A stretch of 43,679 bases of DNA from JANOBD01 sp031411495 (GCA_031411495.1 JANOBD010000110.1:1-43679); one strand, 5' to 3'; positions 6,734-16,043 are shown, counted from the first letter of the stretch. Numbers and translations are program-made. The notes: generated by a model from the sequence alone, not told the origin.

Positions 6734-9145
6734 TTACTCCTTCGCTTTGGCTCCGCTCTGTTTTCCAGAGCGCGCTGCGACGCGGGAACGCTTGCGCTTC
6801 GACACGGACGTCGCGCGTTCGCCGTCGGACGATTTTAGCGGAGTCCCGCCGATGAACATCTGGCGCTTGTCCCATTTCACCTCGACGTCCGCGTCGCCCG
6901 GCACGACGTATTCGAGGTATCCCAGTGGCTGGAGCTTTCCGTCCACCGCCTTGTCGTGCCGATCTTTCAACGTGACGACAAATTTCGGCAGCGGCGCGTA
7001 GTTTTCGGCGACGATGCGAACCGTCGTTTCGCAGCGCGCATCGCCCGCGCACTTCATCCTCACGGCCCCGCTGCGTTTCCCTTTGCGCAACTCGAACTTC
7101 GTCAGCGGGTAGCTGCAGTGAACGATGAACTCCTCCCCGGGGATGCGATGGCAATGCCGCGTGGCAATGATGAACGGCGCCGACGCTCCGTAGACCTCCT
7201 GCCCTACCTTTCCCGCGGGCTCCCAACCTTCGCCAAGGTCTTCCACCGGAACCGAGAGGTGACGATGCATCTCACCCGACGTGGGCTTCGGCGCCAGGAT
7301 GTCCTGCGGAAGTTCGCTTGGATAATGGAACCAGGCGCGGCTGATCAGGTATCGACAGTATTCGGGCAACAGGATGCGCAAAGCCACGGGCGCTTCGTTG
7401 CCAGCAATCTGCATGTACTGATGGATCGCGGCAAGCACTTCCAGCTCTTCGTAGAGCGCGAGGTACGCCGCGTTCTGCAGGGGTGCAAGACCCAGGAACG
7501 TGTCGTAGTGTTTCGCGTTGCCGTAGGAGCATTCCCATAACCACAGGTTGCGGACCATGTTGGCCCAGCAGACGTCAGCAAGGCCTTTGTACTGCGCTTC
7601 GCCGGTGATCTTCCAGAGTCGGAAGAGCGCGCCGGCGCCGAAGCAGACATTGTTGAACTGATACCCGAGATCGAAGCTGAGGCCGCGCAGGAACTTCGCG
7701 GCGGCGATCGCTTCGTCGACGTACTTCTGGTCTTTCGTCAGGTCGAAGGCGGTCAGCATCAGATGGGCGTAGAGCGCGCCCACATCCTGCTCGCCCCCCT
7801 TTCCCGGCTCGGTCTCGGCCTTGACGACGTCGAGCGTGTAGATGTCGTAAAAGACCGGCCATTGATAATCGAACCGACGGGCGACCTTGATGGCGTAGTC
7901 GATCGATTGAAAGAAGAGCTTCTTCGCAGAGCCGTCCCCCTGCTGCGCGAGCCGCGCCAGGTTCATGTAGGTGTGGAGCAGGTACCACGAGTCCATCACC
8001 TCCGGCTTCATGTGCTCTTCCTGACCCTTGAGCAGACCATGCTTCGCCGGCAGCCAGCGAATGACCACGCCGAGTTTTTCGTCAACAAACGTCGGAAGAT
8101 TGCGTGAAATCGCGCCCGCGAGCGGAATCTCGATCCCGCGCGAGACGGCGTATTCACGCAGCGGCACCAGCACGGCGAGCTGACACATGCTTTCCGGCGG
8201 CCGGTCATCACTTCCGGCATAGGCAGAGATGTAGCGATTGCCTTCGATGTCCTGTCCACACGCCGGCGAGTGCGACAGATCTCTGACGGTCTCGTGCACG
8301 CGCCGCGGCCAGTCGCGATGCACGCTTTGAGGCTTGGGAAATCGCAGGTAAATCGCCGCGTAGAGATCCAAGAACAGCCGGGCGCACTCGATGTCGTTCA
8401 TCGCCGAGGTCGGCTCGATACAGACGTACGCGTCGGCCAGTACGTAGTCGCGGCCGTGCAGGAGCGGCGCATTGGTCGCGGCCGGAAGCTCAAAACCCAG
8501 CTCCGGCCATTTACCGCCGACGCGCGAAGCACCCGACTGCCGGGTTCTCTCGAAGAAGTCGGTCAGCGCGCCGATGTTGTGACAGTAGAGCATCGTTAGC
8601 CGACCCTGATCGGATGGTTCGGTGAGCGTGGCGAAAAGGATATTGCCCGTGATGCCGTCCTGGGCCGCGTGGACAATTCCTGCGGTTGCGACCGGGTTCC
8701 CGTCGCGCGTGATCGGAAGGACATCGCGCGGCGAGACCGGCATGCGCACGTCGGCCGCGGGCCGCAGCGTTGTGGTCCAATGTAAGACACGCTGATTCGC
8801 GTGCGGCAGATCGACCACACAGGTGTACTCGCCGGCCTGCGTATGCAGCCGGACGCGCACGCTGTGGGCATCGATCTCGTCGGCATCGACCAGCCGCGTG
8901 TCTTCGCCGCCATCGTTTACCGCGCAGAACGCGAAGCCCCCGCCGTCTTGCGTATTAGCAACAATCCACAGCGCGCGCGAGCCGTGCATCACGCAGTAAC
9001 GAACGGCTCCACGCCTCACCTCTTTGATGGTTCGGCCTTCGCCTTTCAGGAGGAGGTCTAGGTCGGAGTGACGCGAGAGAAGCGTGTTGCTGACTTCCGT
9101 GTTCCGTTCGACCACTCTCTTGGCAAGATTCGATGTCGGTCCCAT
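6734..9145 (-). CDS. uncharacterised six-hairpin-like (alpha/alpha toroid) protein, probably acting on carbohydrate
   Basis: This 803-residue protein has no signal peptide. About residues 30-250 look like a beta-sandwich; about 260-640 are helix pairs rich in Trp, Tyr and Leu with conserved-looking acidic and aromatic segments (for example D-S-W-Y-L-L-H-T-Y-M, F-Y-D-I-Y-T-L-D, W-E-C-S-Y-G-N-A-K-H-Y), the pattern of (alpha/alpha)6 glycoside hydrolases and lyases; about 650-765 are again beta-rich. The last 30 residues are a basic Lys/Arg/Ser tail. I cannot assign a family, so the catalytic function is inference. It lies 111 bp downstream of a PhyH dioxygenase gene on the same strand, with an AraC regulator divergent, suggesting one regulated unit. 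Confidence 0.7.
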   Translation of the reverse strand: MGPTSNLAKRVVERNTEVSNTLLSRHSDLDLLLKGEGRTIKEVRRGAVRYCVMHGSRALWIVANTQDGGGFAFCAVNDGGEDTRLVDADEIDAHSVRVRLHTQAGEYTCVVDLPHANQRVLHWTTTLRPAADVRMPVSPRDVLPITRDGNPVATAGIVHAAQDGITGNILFATLTEPSDQGRLTMLYCHNIGALTDFFERTRQSGASRVGGKWPELGFELPAATNAPLLHGRDYVLADAYVCIEPTSAMNDIECARLFLDLYAAIYLRFPKPQSVHRDWPRRVHETVRDLSHSPACGQDIEGNRYISAYAGSDDRPPESMCQLAVLVPLREYAVSRGIEIPLAGAISRNLPTFVDEKLGVVIRWLPAKHGLLKGQEEHMKPEVMDSWYLLHTYMNLARLAQQGDGSAKKLFFQSIDYAIKVARRFDYQWPVFYDIYTLDVVKAETEPGKGGEQDVGALYAHLMLTAFDLTKDQKYVDEAIAAAKFLRGLSFDLGYQFNNVCFGAGALFRLWKITGEAQYKGLADVCWANMVRNLWLWECSYGNAKHYDTFLGLAPLQNAAYLALYEELEVLAAIHQYMQIAGNEAPVALRILLPEYCRYLISRAWFHYPSELPQDILAPKPTSGEMHRHLSVPVEDLGEGWEPAGKVGQEVYGASAPFIIATRHCHRIPGEEFIVHCSYPLTKFELRKGKRSGAVRMKCAGDARCETTVRIVAENYAPLPKFVVTLKDRHDKAVDGKLQPLGYLEYVVPGDADVEVKWDKRQMFIGGTPLKSSDGERATSVSKRKRSRVAARSGKQSGAKAKE

Positions 9146-9256
9146 ACCGGCACCTTATCGAAGCCCGTCTACCCCGAGCATAGGCAAAAACCGGCGACGT
9201 CCCTGAGGAGGTCACGGACTGCGTCGGCTCGCTTGCCTGAACAGTCGTCGCGACGT

Positions 9257-10111
9257 TCAATGCGGCTTCTGAGGTTCGGCGTGTGCCGTTCCGCACGGGC
9301 CGCCGTCCTGGTTTTCCTTGATCGGTACCGGTTTGCCCTGCTCGTCGAAGACCTTGTACCAGTGGCTCATCTCGGTCGTGCTCTGCGGCACGTAGTGGCA
9401 GATGAGCGATCGGCGGAAACGCTTGGCGCTCGTGTTCGGCCCGCTGCCGTGGATGGTCGAGCCGTTGAAGAACAGCACATCGCCCGGCTTCATCACCGGC
9501 AACACTGCGGTCTTGCCTTCGGGGATGGCGACGTGCTCGGTGGTGAAGTAGAGGCGCGGGTCGGATTTGTCCGGGCACTGGATCTCGTAACGGCCGGTCT
9601 CCGGCACGCACATCATGCCGCCGTTCTCCTCATCGCAGTCGTCGATCGCGATCCACGCCGCCATGCAGGTGCCCGGCTTCACTTTCAGGTAGTAGTTGTC
9701 CTGATGGAAATCCTGCCCGCGTGCGCCCGGCGGCTTGAAGTAAAACATCGTCTGAACCGCGTAAGGGCTCTCGCGCATGAGCGCTGTGAGGATGGAGAGG
9801 ATGCGCTGATCGAGCAGATAACGCTGCGCGAGCGGGCCGACCGGCTTATCCGGATGGAGGTGAGGCTGCATCATCCGCGGATAGAACGCCAACGGATCGG
9901 CCTTGTCATATCCGGTCACGTTGCCGTCGACGCGGCTTCGCCGGGTTTCGCTCAGTCCTTCGACAGGCCCGTCGGCGTTCATCTCCATGAACGTGTTGCG
10001 AATGGCGTCAATCTCTTCGGTTAACAAGAGTGAACGCGCGACGCAGAAGCCGTCGCGGTCAAAGTCAGCCCGAAGTTTTTCTAACGCCGAAATTTCCAAA
10101 GTCTGGCTCAT
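9257..10111 (-). CDS. phytanoyl-CoA dioxygenase (PhyH) family protein
   Basis: This is a predicted Fe(II)/2-oxoglutarate-dependent oxygenase of 284 residues, cytoplasmic. The iron triad is visible: H136-x-D138 in the context Q-D-F-H-Q-D-N-Y and the distal H221 in G-S-T-I-H-G-S-G-P-N; an Arg at about 231-234 would hold 2-oxoglutarate. Members of this family hydroxylate diverse small molecules, and planctomycetes carry many copies of unknown substrate. The ATG at 10111 follows GAGGG at a good distance. The gene leads the unit that includes the 803-residue protein, and is divergent from an AraC regulator, so a role in modifying a sugar-linked compound is possible but unproven. Confidence 0.88.
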   Translation of the reverse strand: MSQTLEISALEKLRADFDRDGFCVARSLLLTEEIDAIRNTFMEMNADGPVEGLSETRRSRVDGNVTGYDKADPLAFYPRMMQPHLHPDKPVGPLAQRYLLDQRILSILTALMRESPYAVQTMFYFKPPGARGQDFHQDNYYLKVKPGTCMAAWIAIDDCDEENGGMMCVPETGRYEIQCPDKSDPRLYFTTEHVAIPEGKTAVLPVMKPGDVLFFNGSTIHGSGPNTSAKRFRRSLICHYVPQSTTEMSHWYKVFDEQGKPVPIKENQDGGPCGTAHAEPQKPH

Positions 10112-10198
10112 TCGATCCCTCTGTAAAATATTCCGTTCATATGGATTAGATAACGAATTGGCCCGCGAGGCTCATAATTCTGCCTGACAACTGCGAAG

Positions 10199-10214
10199 AA
10201 AGAATCGCTTCTTT
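10199..10214. promoter_or_regulatory. perfect palindrome, candidate operator
   Basis: AAAGAATCGCTTCTTT has two 6-bp arms around TCGC. It lies in the 128-bp gap between the divergent PhyH and AraC genes, 25 bases before the AraC start, followed by a -10-like TATAAC at 10226-10231. It is a reasonable site for the neighbouring regulator, but only position and symmetry support this. Confidence 0.35.
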
Positions 10215-10239
10215 TGCCATTTCCATATAACATCCTGCT

Positions 10240-11133
10240 ATGAGCGAGCGAGCCGTCACACCGCATAAAGACGTTTCCACGCTGGTTACCGGACACTTCA
10301 AAGAAGTCACCGGGTATTCGAGTTGGCGCCCCCATGGCACCCGGGATTGGCTGCTGATTCTCACCCTCGGCGGCCACGGACGTTTCGGCACCGGCAAAGG
10401 CGACTTTGTCGCAAATACCAACGACCTGATCCTGATCAAGCCCGGGACACCGCACGACTACGGCGTCGCCTCGGGTCACCCCAAGTGGGAACTGATCTGG
10501 GCGCACTTCACCCCGCATCCCGATTGGATCGACTGGCTCGCCTGGCCGGAAGAAGGCCCGGGCATCACGCGCCTCTCGCTCTACGATCCGACACTCGCAC
10601 GGCTCATCATCGCGCGCTTCACCGACGCACATCGCCTGGCCACCGGCCCGCTGCGCCGTCGCGATGAACTGGCGATGAACGCGCTCGAGGAACTTCTGCT
10701 CTGGTGCGACGTCATTAACCCGCGCACGGATGGCGCCGTGCTCGACGACCGCATTCGCGCCGCCACCGACTGGCTCTGCCGCAACCTCGAAAAGCACATC
10801 ACGCTGGACATCCTCGCAGATGCGGTCGGCATGAGCGTGTCGCGACTCGCGCACCTTTTCCGCGACCAGATGGGCATGCCGCCGCTCCAGTACCTGGAAC
10901 TGCAGCGGATGCGCCGGGCGCGCCAGCTGCTCGAAGTGAGCTCGCTGAGCGTGAAACAGGTCGCCGCGGAAGTCGGCTTCGACAATCCGTTCTACTTCAC
11001 GCTCCGCTTCAAGAAGTCGACCAGCGTAAGCCCGACGGAGTATCGCAAGAAGATCGGCATCGACGATGCGCCGCAGGAACCGGAACCGAGCGAAGAAGAA
11101 CTCGCGGCAGCTGAGAAATCTTCCGACGAATAA
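10240..11133 (+). CDS. AraC-family transcriptional regulator with cupin sensor
   Basis: This 297-residue DNA-binding regulator has an N-terminal AraC-type cupin (about residues 20-160; motifs R-D-W-L-L-I-L-T-L-G-G-H-G and I-K-P-G-T-P-H-D-Y-G) that should bind a sugar-like ligand, and a C-terminal double helix-turn-helix (about 180-280; I-T-L-D-I-L-A-D-A-V-G-M-S-V-S-R-L then V-K-Q-V-A-A-E-V-G-F-D-N-P-F-Y-F). The tail is Glu-rich. It is divergent from the PhyH/803-residue unit with a palindrome between them, so it likely controls that unit and itself. No clear Shine-Dalgarno sequence precedes the ATG. Confidence 0.9.
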   Translation: MSERAVTPHKDVSTLVTGHFKEVTGYSSWRPHGTRDWLLILTLGGHGRFGTGKGDFVANTNDLILIKPGTPHDYGVASGHPKWELIWAHFTPHPDWIDWLAWPEEGPGITRLSLYDPTLARLIIARFTDAHRLATGPLRRRDELAMNALEELLLWCDVINPRTDGAVLDDRIRAATDWLCRNLEKHITLDILADAVGMSVSRLAHLFRDQMGMPPLQYLELQRMRRARQLLEVSSLSVKQVAAEVGFDNPFYFTLRFKKSTSVSPTEYRKKIGIDDAPQEPEPSEEELAAAEKSSDE

Positions 11134-11169
11134 TTCCTGGCGATCGCTCCAAATTCCCAATGCAACCGC

Positions 11170-11262
11170 AGGAACGCGGAGAGCGCAGAGAAAGACCCAG
11201 GGCGGATTTTCTAGAAATTCTCTCTGCGTTTTTCTCTGCGCGCTCTGTGCCTCTGCAGTTGC
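11170..11262. repeat. word-iterated inverted repeat between convergent genes
   Basis: GCGCAGAGAAA at 11183-11193 pairs perfectly with TTTCTCTGCGC at 11231-11241, and looser pairing continues outward. The right side repeats the words CTCTGCG and CTCTGTG several times. It lies between the ends of the AraC and GH3 genes, so it could fold in both transcripts and act as a two-way terminator. Confidence 0.7.
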
Positions 11263-11280
11263 TTTTGAATCCTCGACAGT

Positions 11281-13737
11281 TCACTCGACCGTGAGCGTCA
11301 CGCTCTTTGCCAAATCGCGTGAATTGAACCCGACAACAAACCCGTATTCGCCCGGGGTGAGCTTCCACCCGTGGGTTTGCACATCCCAATACGACAGATC
11401 AGTTCGCGGAATGCGCAGCTCGACGTGCCGCTTCTCGCCCGGCCTGAGTTCCACCTTCTCGAACCCGCGCAATTCGCGCACCGGCCGAATCAACTCGTCG
11501 GCCGGCGGCTCGACGTAACATTGCACGACGCTCGCGCCGTCGCGCGAACCGGTGTTGGACACATCCACGCTCACGACGATCGCCTCGCCGTCGAATTTCG
11601 CCGATATCTCGCCGAGTTCGAAGCTCGTGTAGCTCAGGCCGAACCCGAACGGGAAGCGCGGCTCGAGGTTCTTTCGGTCAAACCCGCGATAGCCGACGAA
11701 CAGGCCCTCGACATATTCCACGACGCCCGCGTTTCCCCAATGGCCCTCGGAGGGAACATCGGAGAGCTGCTTCTCGATCGTGAACGGCAATCGCCCGGAG
11801 GGATTCACCGCGCCGATCAATACATCCGCGATCGCCGTACCACCCTCTTGCCCGGCGTAGTAGGCGTGAAGCAGCGCGGGCACGCGATCGATCCACGGCG
11901 CCATGTCGCAGCTTCCGCCGCCGTTCAACACGACGATCGTCTTCGCGTTCTCCTGCGCGACGCGATTGATCAGATCATCCTGGCCGTCCGGAAGTGCATA
12001 GCTCCTGTCGGATCCTTCGCCTTCGGTCTGTTGGCTGAACCCGGCGCAGAACACGACCGCATCCGCGTCGCGCAGCTTCTGAAGATCGCCGGGTTCAAAG
12101 ACCTGAGGCATGGGGCCGCAGCCGAACTCCAACGACGCTTCGCCGCCGCTGTCGAAGTACTCGACCGTCAGTAGATACGGCTGCCCGGCCTTCACGGAAA
12201 CGACGGCCGACCGATCGTGCGCAGCGTGATCGCCCCAGTCATCGAGAATGTTCCTGCCGTCGAGCAGCACGCGTACGCCGTCGTCCGAGCGGGTGAAAAA
12301 CGTGAAATCCGCATCGCCGCCAGGCGTGATGGTCGCGCGGTAACGCACGGAGAACTTTCCCGGAGCGAGTCCTTCGACAACCGATTCCTTACCCGAGGGA
12401 AGCGGCCTGATCCGGATTGCCGGCTCGCCGCGCTTCACCACCGGCGCGCCTTCGAGGTTTTCGTTTGGAAAGTATTCGGCCGTGATCGAACCGGCATCGA
12501 TCACCGGATGGCTCACGAGTTTGTCGACGGCGTTGGTCTGGATGAGGGTCACGCGATGCTCACCAAGCGCGCTGCGCAGTCCCTGGACGATGGAAACCGA
12601 GTCGAAGGGTGAGGTGTACCCGCTGCCGCCGCCGCCGACGGGCGTCGGCTTCGCGTTCGGCCCGATGACGACGACGCTGTTGATCGCCCGCTTGTCGAGC
12701 GGCAGGACGGCATTCTCGTTCTTCAGCAGCGTGAGCCCGCCTCGAGCGACCTCGAGCGCGACCCTCGCACCCTCCGGATTGTTCAGCGGGATCGACTCGT
12801 CCTTGATCTCCTTCTCGAGCCAGCCGAACCGATCCATCCAGGAAACGAGTCGACGCACTTTCACGTCGATCACGTCCGGCGACGCCACGCCATTTTCGAT
12901 GAGTGGCTTCACCTTTTCGATCGACCAGTTGTCCGGCCTGGGCATCTCGAGATCGAGCCCGGACATGAGCGGGCCGAGCGTGCCGTGAACCGCGCCCCAG
13001 TCACTCATGACGATGCCGTTGAACTTCCATTCATCCCGCAGCAGATCCGTCAGCAGCCAGCGATTGGCGGACGCGTACGTGCCATTAAGGCGGTTGTAGG
13101 AGCACATGATCGCGCCGGGGTGGGCCTGATCGATGATCCGTTTGAAAGCCGGGAGGTAGATCTCGCGGAGCGTGCGTTCGTCGATCTCGGAGGTCGAGGC
13201 GTTCCGGTCCAGTTCCTGGTTGTTGCCGGCGAAGTGTTTTACGGTTGCGCTCACGCCTTGCGACTGCACGCCGTTCACGTACCCGGCGCCGATTTCACCG
13301 GCGAGAAGCGGATCTTCGCCAAAGTATTCGAAGTTTCGGCCGCAGCGCGGGTGGCGATAAATGTTCACGCCCGGCCCGAGCAGCACATGGCAGCCACGCG
13401 CCCGGGCGTCTCTGCCGAGTTGCTCGCCTTCGCGCATCGCGAGCTTCGGATCCCAGGTCGCCGCGAGCAACACGCCCGCCGGATACGCGGTGCTTTCGCC
13501 GTTGACGCGCGTTCCGTTGGGACCATCCGTCATTTTGATGCGCGGGATGTTGAGCCGCTCGATCGGCCGGGTGTAGAAATCGTCGATGCCGCCGAGCAGC
13601 GTGATCTTCTCGTCGAGCGACATCTCCGAGACCAGTTTGTCGACACGCGCGGCGTCCGCCTTGGCCAGTTGCGGCAGGACGTTAGAGACGAGCGTGATCG
13701 AAATCGCGACGGCAAGAGGCAATGCCCGGTATCCCAT
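11281..13737 (-). CDS. glycoside hydrolase family 3 beta-glucosidase-like enzyme with PA14 domain
   Basis: This secreted enzyme of 818 residues hydrolyses beta-linked glucosides or related sugars from non-reducing ends. After a signal peptide come the GH3 N-terminal barrel (M-T-D-G-P-N-G, K-H-F-A-G-N, and I-V-M-S-D-W-G with the nucleophile Asp near residue 246), the alpha/beta sandwich (begins at L-L-K-N-E-N-A-V-L-P-L and resumes at V-V-F-C-A-G-F-S-Q-Q-T-E-G-E-G-S-D-R), a PA14 domain inserted at about 430-560 (F-F-T-R-S-D-D-G-V-R-V-L-L-D-G), and a C-terminal fibronectin III-like domain. PA14 insertion is known in GH3 enzymes and shapes substrate access. I chose the ATG at 13737 over a GTG six bases upstream; neither has a clear ribosome site. 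Confidence 0.92.
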   Translation of the reverse strand: MGYRALPLAVAISITLVSNVLPQLAKADAARVDKLVSEMSLDEKITLLGGIDDFYTRPIERLNIPRIKMTDGPNGTRVNGESTAYPAGVLLAATWDPKLAMREGEQLGRDARARGCHVLLGPGVNIYRHPRCGRNFEYFGEDPLLAGEIGAGYVNGVQSQGVSATVKHFAGNNQELDRNASTSEIDERTLREIYLPAFKRIIDQAHPGAIMCSYNRLNGTYASANRWLLTDLLRDEWKFNGIVMSDWGAVHGTLGPLMSGLDLEMPRPDNWSIEKVKPLIENGVASPDVIDVKVRRLVSWMDRFGWLEKEIKDESIPLNNPEGARVALEVARGGLTLLKNENAVLPLDKRAINSVVVIGPNAKPTPVGGGGSGYTSPFDSVSIVQGLRSALGEHRVTLIQTNAVDKLVSHPVIDAGSITAEYFPNENLEGAPVVKRGEPAIRIRPLPSGKESVVEGLAPGKFSVRYRATITPGGDADFTFFTRSDDGVRVLLDGRNILDDWGDHAAHDRSAVVSVKAGQPYLLTVEYFDSGGEASLEFGCGPMPQVFEPGDLQKLRDADAVVFCAGFSQQTEGEGSDRSYALPDGQDDLINRVAQENAKTIVVLNGGGSCDMAPWIDRVPALLHAYYAGQEGGTAIADVLIGAVNPSGRLPFTIEKQLSDVPSEGHWGNAGVVEYVEGLFVGYRGFDRKNLEPRFPFGFGLSYTSFELGEISAKFDGEAIVVSVDVSNTGSRDGASVVQCYVEPPADELIRPVRELRGFEKVELRPGEKRHVELRIPRTDLSYWDVQTHGWKLTPGEYGFVVGFNSRDLAKSVTLTVE

Positions 13738-13808
13738 GCACACGAGTCTGCACGCCGATGTTTCAAGTGCAAGGCAGGTGCAAAGCCCGGGTCGTTCCCG
13801 TCAGCTTC

Positions 13809-14294
13809 TCAACTGCGCGTCCAGGTTTCCACCTTGATCGGCTTGGCACTGTAATCTTCGAGCCGAATCGACATCGGCGCCGCGCTGATGAGTTCGAAGG
13901 TCACCGGCACGGCGGTCGTCATCGGCGAATCGGTCTTGTCGTCGCTGAGGATGCGGGTGCCGTGCGGGTCAAGCCGATCCCACCAGGCTTCACGCATGCC
14001 GATGTCGTTCTCGGCATCAAGAACGACGGCCGATGCGACCACGCGAATCTGCGTGTTCGCCTTCGGCAGCCAGAAGAGGACTTCGCACTGCGGCCGATCG
14101 CGGATGTGATCGTCCTTGTGCGTGCGCCGATCGGAAACGAACAGGAGCGAACCGTCGTCGGCGATCTCGCGCAAAACCATCGTCCGCACGGATGGATTGC
14201 CCTTGTAGTCGGCCGTCGCCAGTGAACAGGTCATCGGCTTGTCGCCGAACTCGACGGCGAGGGCTTGGCGAATCTGGTTGACGATCGGCAGCAT
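13809..14294 (-). CDS. pyridoxamine 5'-phosphate oxidase-like flavin split-barrel protein
   Basis: This 161-residue cytoplasmic protein has the split-barrel pattern: M-T-C-S-L-A-T-A-D-Y-K-G-N-P-S-V-R-T-M-V-L-R at residues 21-42, then L-L-F-V-S-D-R-R-T-H-K and the C-E-V-L-F-W-L strand, typical of FMN-binding PNPOx-related proteins. It is shorter than PdxH and lacks the full PdxH C-terminus, so it is better called a general-stress or FMN/heme-binding family member than true PdxH. A good AGGAG precedes the ATG. It sits 181 bp downstream of serC on the same strand; that gap holds nothing I can name. Confidence 0.78.
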   Translation of the reverse strand: MLPIVNQIRQALAVEFGDKPMTCSLATADYKGNPSVRTMVLREIADDGSLLFVSDRRTHKDDHIRDRPQCEVLFWLPKANTQIRVVASAVVLDAENDIGMREAWWDRLDPHGTRILSDDKTDSPMTTAVPVTFELISAAPMSIRLEDYSAKPIKVETWTRS

Positions 14295-14475
14295 CGAAAT
14301 CTCCTTCGTGGCACGCGTTAATGCTCAGTGTCTCGAAAGGTCCGGCTACAGACAAGGCACCTGCCTGTTCCGAAAACCAATTGAGATCGGCCCGCACGCG
14401 ACATTTTGCCATCCGCCAACCGGCCCGACTCTGCCTCGACAACGTGTGACCGCTAGATCGTGTCGGCACGAACGC

Positions 14476-15564
14476 TCACCCATTCTTCTTCGCGAAGTCG
14501 CCCATGAACTGCGCGAGCGCTTTGCACCCTTCCACCGGCATCGCGTTGTAGATGCTCGCGCGGATGCCGCCGACGGTACGGTAGCCCTTGAGTGCGACCA
14601 TTTCGTTCTTCGCGGCTTCCTTGACGAACGCCTCGGTCTTTTCTTCGCTCGGCAGCGTGTAGGTGACGTTCATGTGGGAGCGTTGTTCCTTCACGCTCAC
14701 CGTTCCCTTGTAGAAGCCGTTGCTCGCGTCGATGGCGTCGTAGATCAGCTTGGCCTTTTCGCCGTTGCGCTTTTCCATCGCTTCGAGCCCGCCGAGCTTT
14801 TCGATCCAGCGGAACGTCTCGAGCAGGATGTAGATGCCGAACGTCGGCGGCGTGTTGATCATGCTCTTGTTCTCGGCCAGGTCCTTGAAGCTCCAGATCT
14901 TGGCTGGCGTCTTCTTCTGCTTCGCGTGGAGATCCTTGCGGATGATGGTGAGCACGACGCCGGCCGGGCCGAGGTTTTTCTGGGCGCCCGCGTAAACGAG
15001 CGCGCAGTCTTTCACCGGATGCGGGCGAGACATGAACTCGCTGCTGGCGTCGACGAAGAGGTTTTTGCTCTTGTGGGTCGGCCAGGTCGGAAGCCGGTGG
15101 CCGTGGACGGTTTCGTTCGTGCAGACGTGGAAGTAGTCGGCACTGGGGTCGAGCTTCCAATCGGATTCGGGGGCAGAGTGGTCGAAGTTGCTGGCCTCAG
15201 TGCTGGCGACGTTCTTGATCGAGCCGCCGAGGTCTTTGATCGCCCCCGCAGCCTTCTTGCTCCACTCGCCGCTGACGAGGTAGTCGGCAGAAGTGTGCAG
15301 ATAGTTCATCGGGATCTGCGTGAAGAGCGTCGTCGCGCCGCCCTGAACGAAGAGGACGTCGTGATCGTCGCCGAGGCCCAGGAGTTTCTTGCAGCGGGCG
15401 ATGGCTTCATCGACGACGCCATCGAACTCCTTGCCGCGGTGGCTGCACTCGGCGATGCCGAATCCCTTGCCTTGGTAATCGAGCAGCGCGCCGCACGAGG
15501 CTTCGAGGACTTCGGTCGGAAGCATCGCGGGGCCGGCACTGAAGTTGTAGATGCGGTGAGCCAT
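14476..15564 (-). CDS. serC: phosphoserine aminotransferase
   Basis: SerC converts 3-phosphohydroxypyruvate and glutamate to phosphoserine and 2-oxoglutarate in serine synthesis, and also serves vitamin B6 synthesis in some bacteria. The 362-residue product starts with the typical I-Y-N-F-S-A-G-P-A-M-L-P, has E-C-S-H-R-G-K, the F-V-Q-G-G-A-T cofactor phosphate loop, D-A-S-S-E-F and the PLP lysine K196 in Y-A-G-A-Q-K-N-L-G-P-A-G. The family end V-G-G-I-R-A-S-I-Y-N-A is present. The frame is open 79 codons further upstream, but AGGAG directly before the ATG at 15564 and the conserved start fix the gene there. Confidence 0.96.
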   Translation of the reverse strand: MAHRIYNFSAGPAMLPTEVLEASCGALLDYQGKGFGIAECSHRGKEFDGVVDEAIARCKKLLGLGDDHDVLFVQGGATTLFTQIPMNYLHTSADYLVSGEWSKKAAGAIKDLGGSIKNVASTEASNFDHSAPESDWKLDPSADYFHVCTNETVHGHRLPTWPTHKSKNLFVDASSEFMSRPHPVKDCALVYAGAQKNLGPAGVVLTIIRKDLHAKQKKTPAKIWSFKDLAENKSMINTPPTFGIYILLETFRWIEKLGGLEAMEKRNGEKAKLIYDAIDASNGFYKGTVSVKEQRSHMNVTYTLPSEEKTEAFVKEAAKNEMVALKGYRTVGGIRASIYNAMPVEGCKALAQFMGDFAKKNG

Positions 15565-16043
15565 GGAACTCCTGTCTGTTCGAACCGTCGGCTCACGCGC
15601 CGGACACGGTGGCACGACGTCGCGTGAGGGCAAAAAGTCTAGCGATGCCGGCGCGGCTGTCACGCGGAGTCGAATGATCATCGATCGGTTTAATCGGTAG
15701 CGAACTTGCTCGCATAGTAAGCGAGGGGAATAGCCGCCTTGGAAGAAAGGCCAATGATTCACTTCCGATAATGCGTGCTGTAACTCATGTTCCACACACA
15801 TGATGCATATTCACTGCGCACAGCGCGCAGTAATTGGGCACAAACATGCGTGAAGTATTAGCACCCCTTTCTGGCGAAAGCGGGATACGAGTCTGCAATC
15901 GCGGTTTTGAAATAGTTTCGATGAAGTGATCGGCTTTGGCACCGACATTGCGGAGAGCAGTTCGTAACAACAACCGCAGCACGCAACGGAAATAAACCGG
16001 GCAGCGCGACAGACGCGGATGCCTGACTGAATGGAGTACGACG
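15565..16043. other. long intergenic region between serC and a small membrane-protein gene
   Basis: No gene is supported in these 479 bases. The stretch is noticeably less GC-rich than its surroundings. It holds a hairpin-forming palindrome, ACTGCGC at 15813-15819 and GCGCAGT at 15825-15831 around ACAGC. It must contain the promoters of serC and the plus-strand small gene, but I found no box pair with proper spacing. Confidence 0.5.

Noticed and set aside
14239..15627. 462-residue plus-strand open frame
   Set aside because: It is antisense to serC and has no family pattern.
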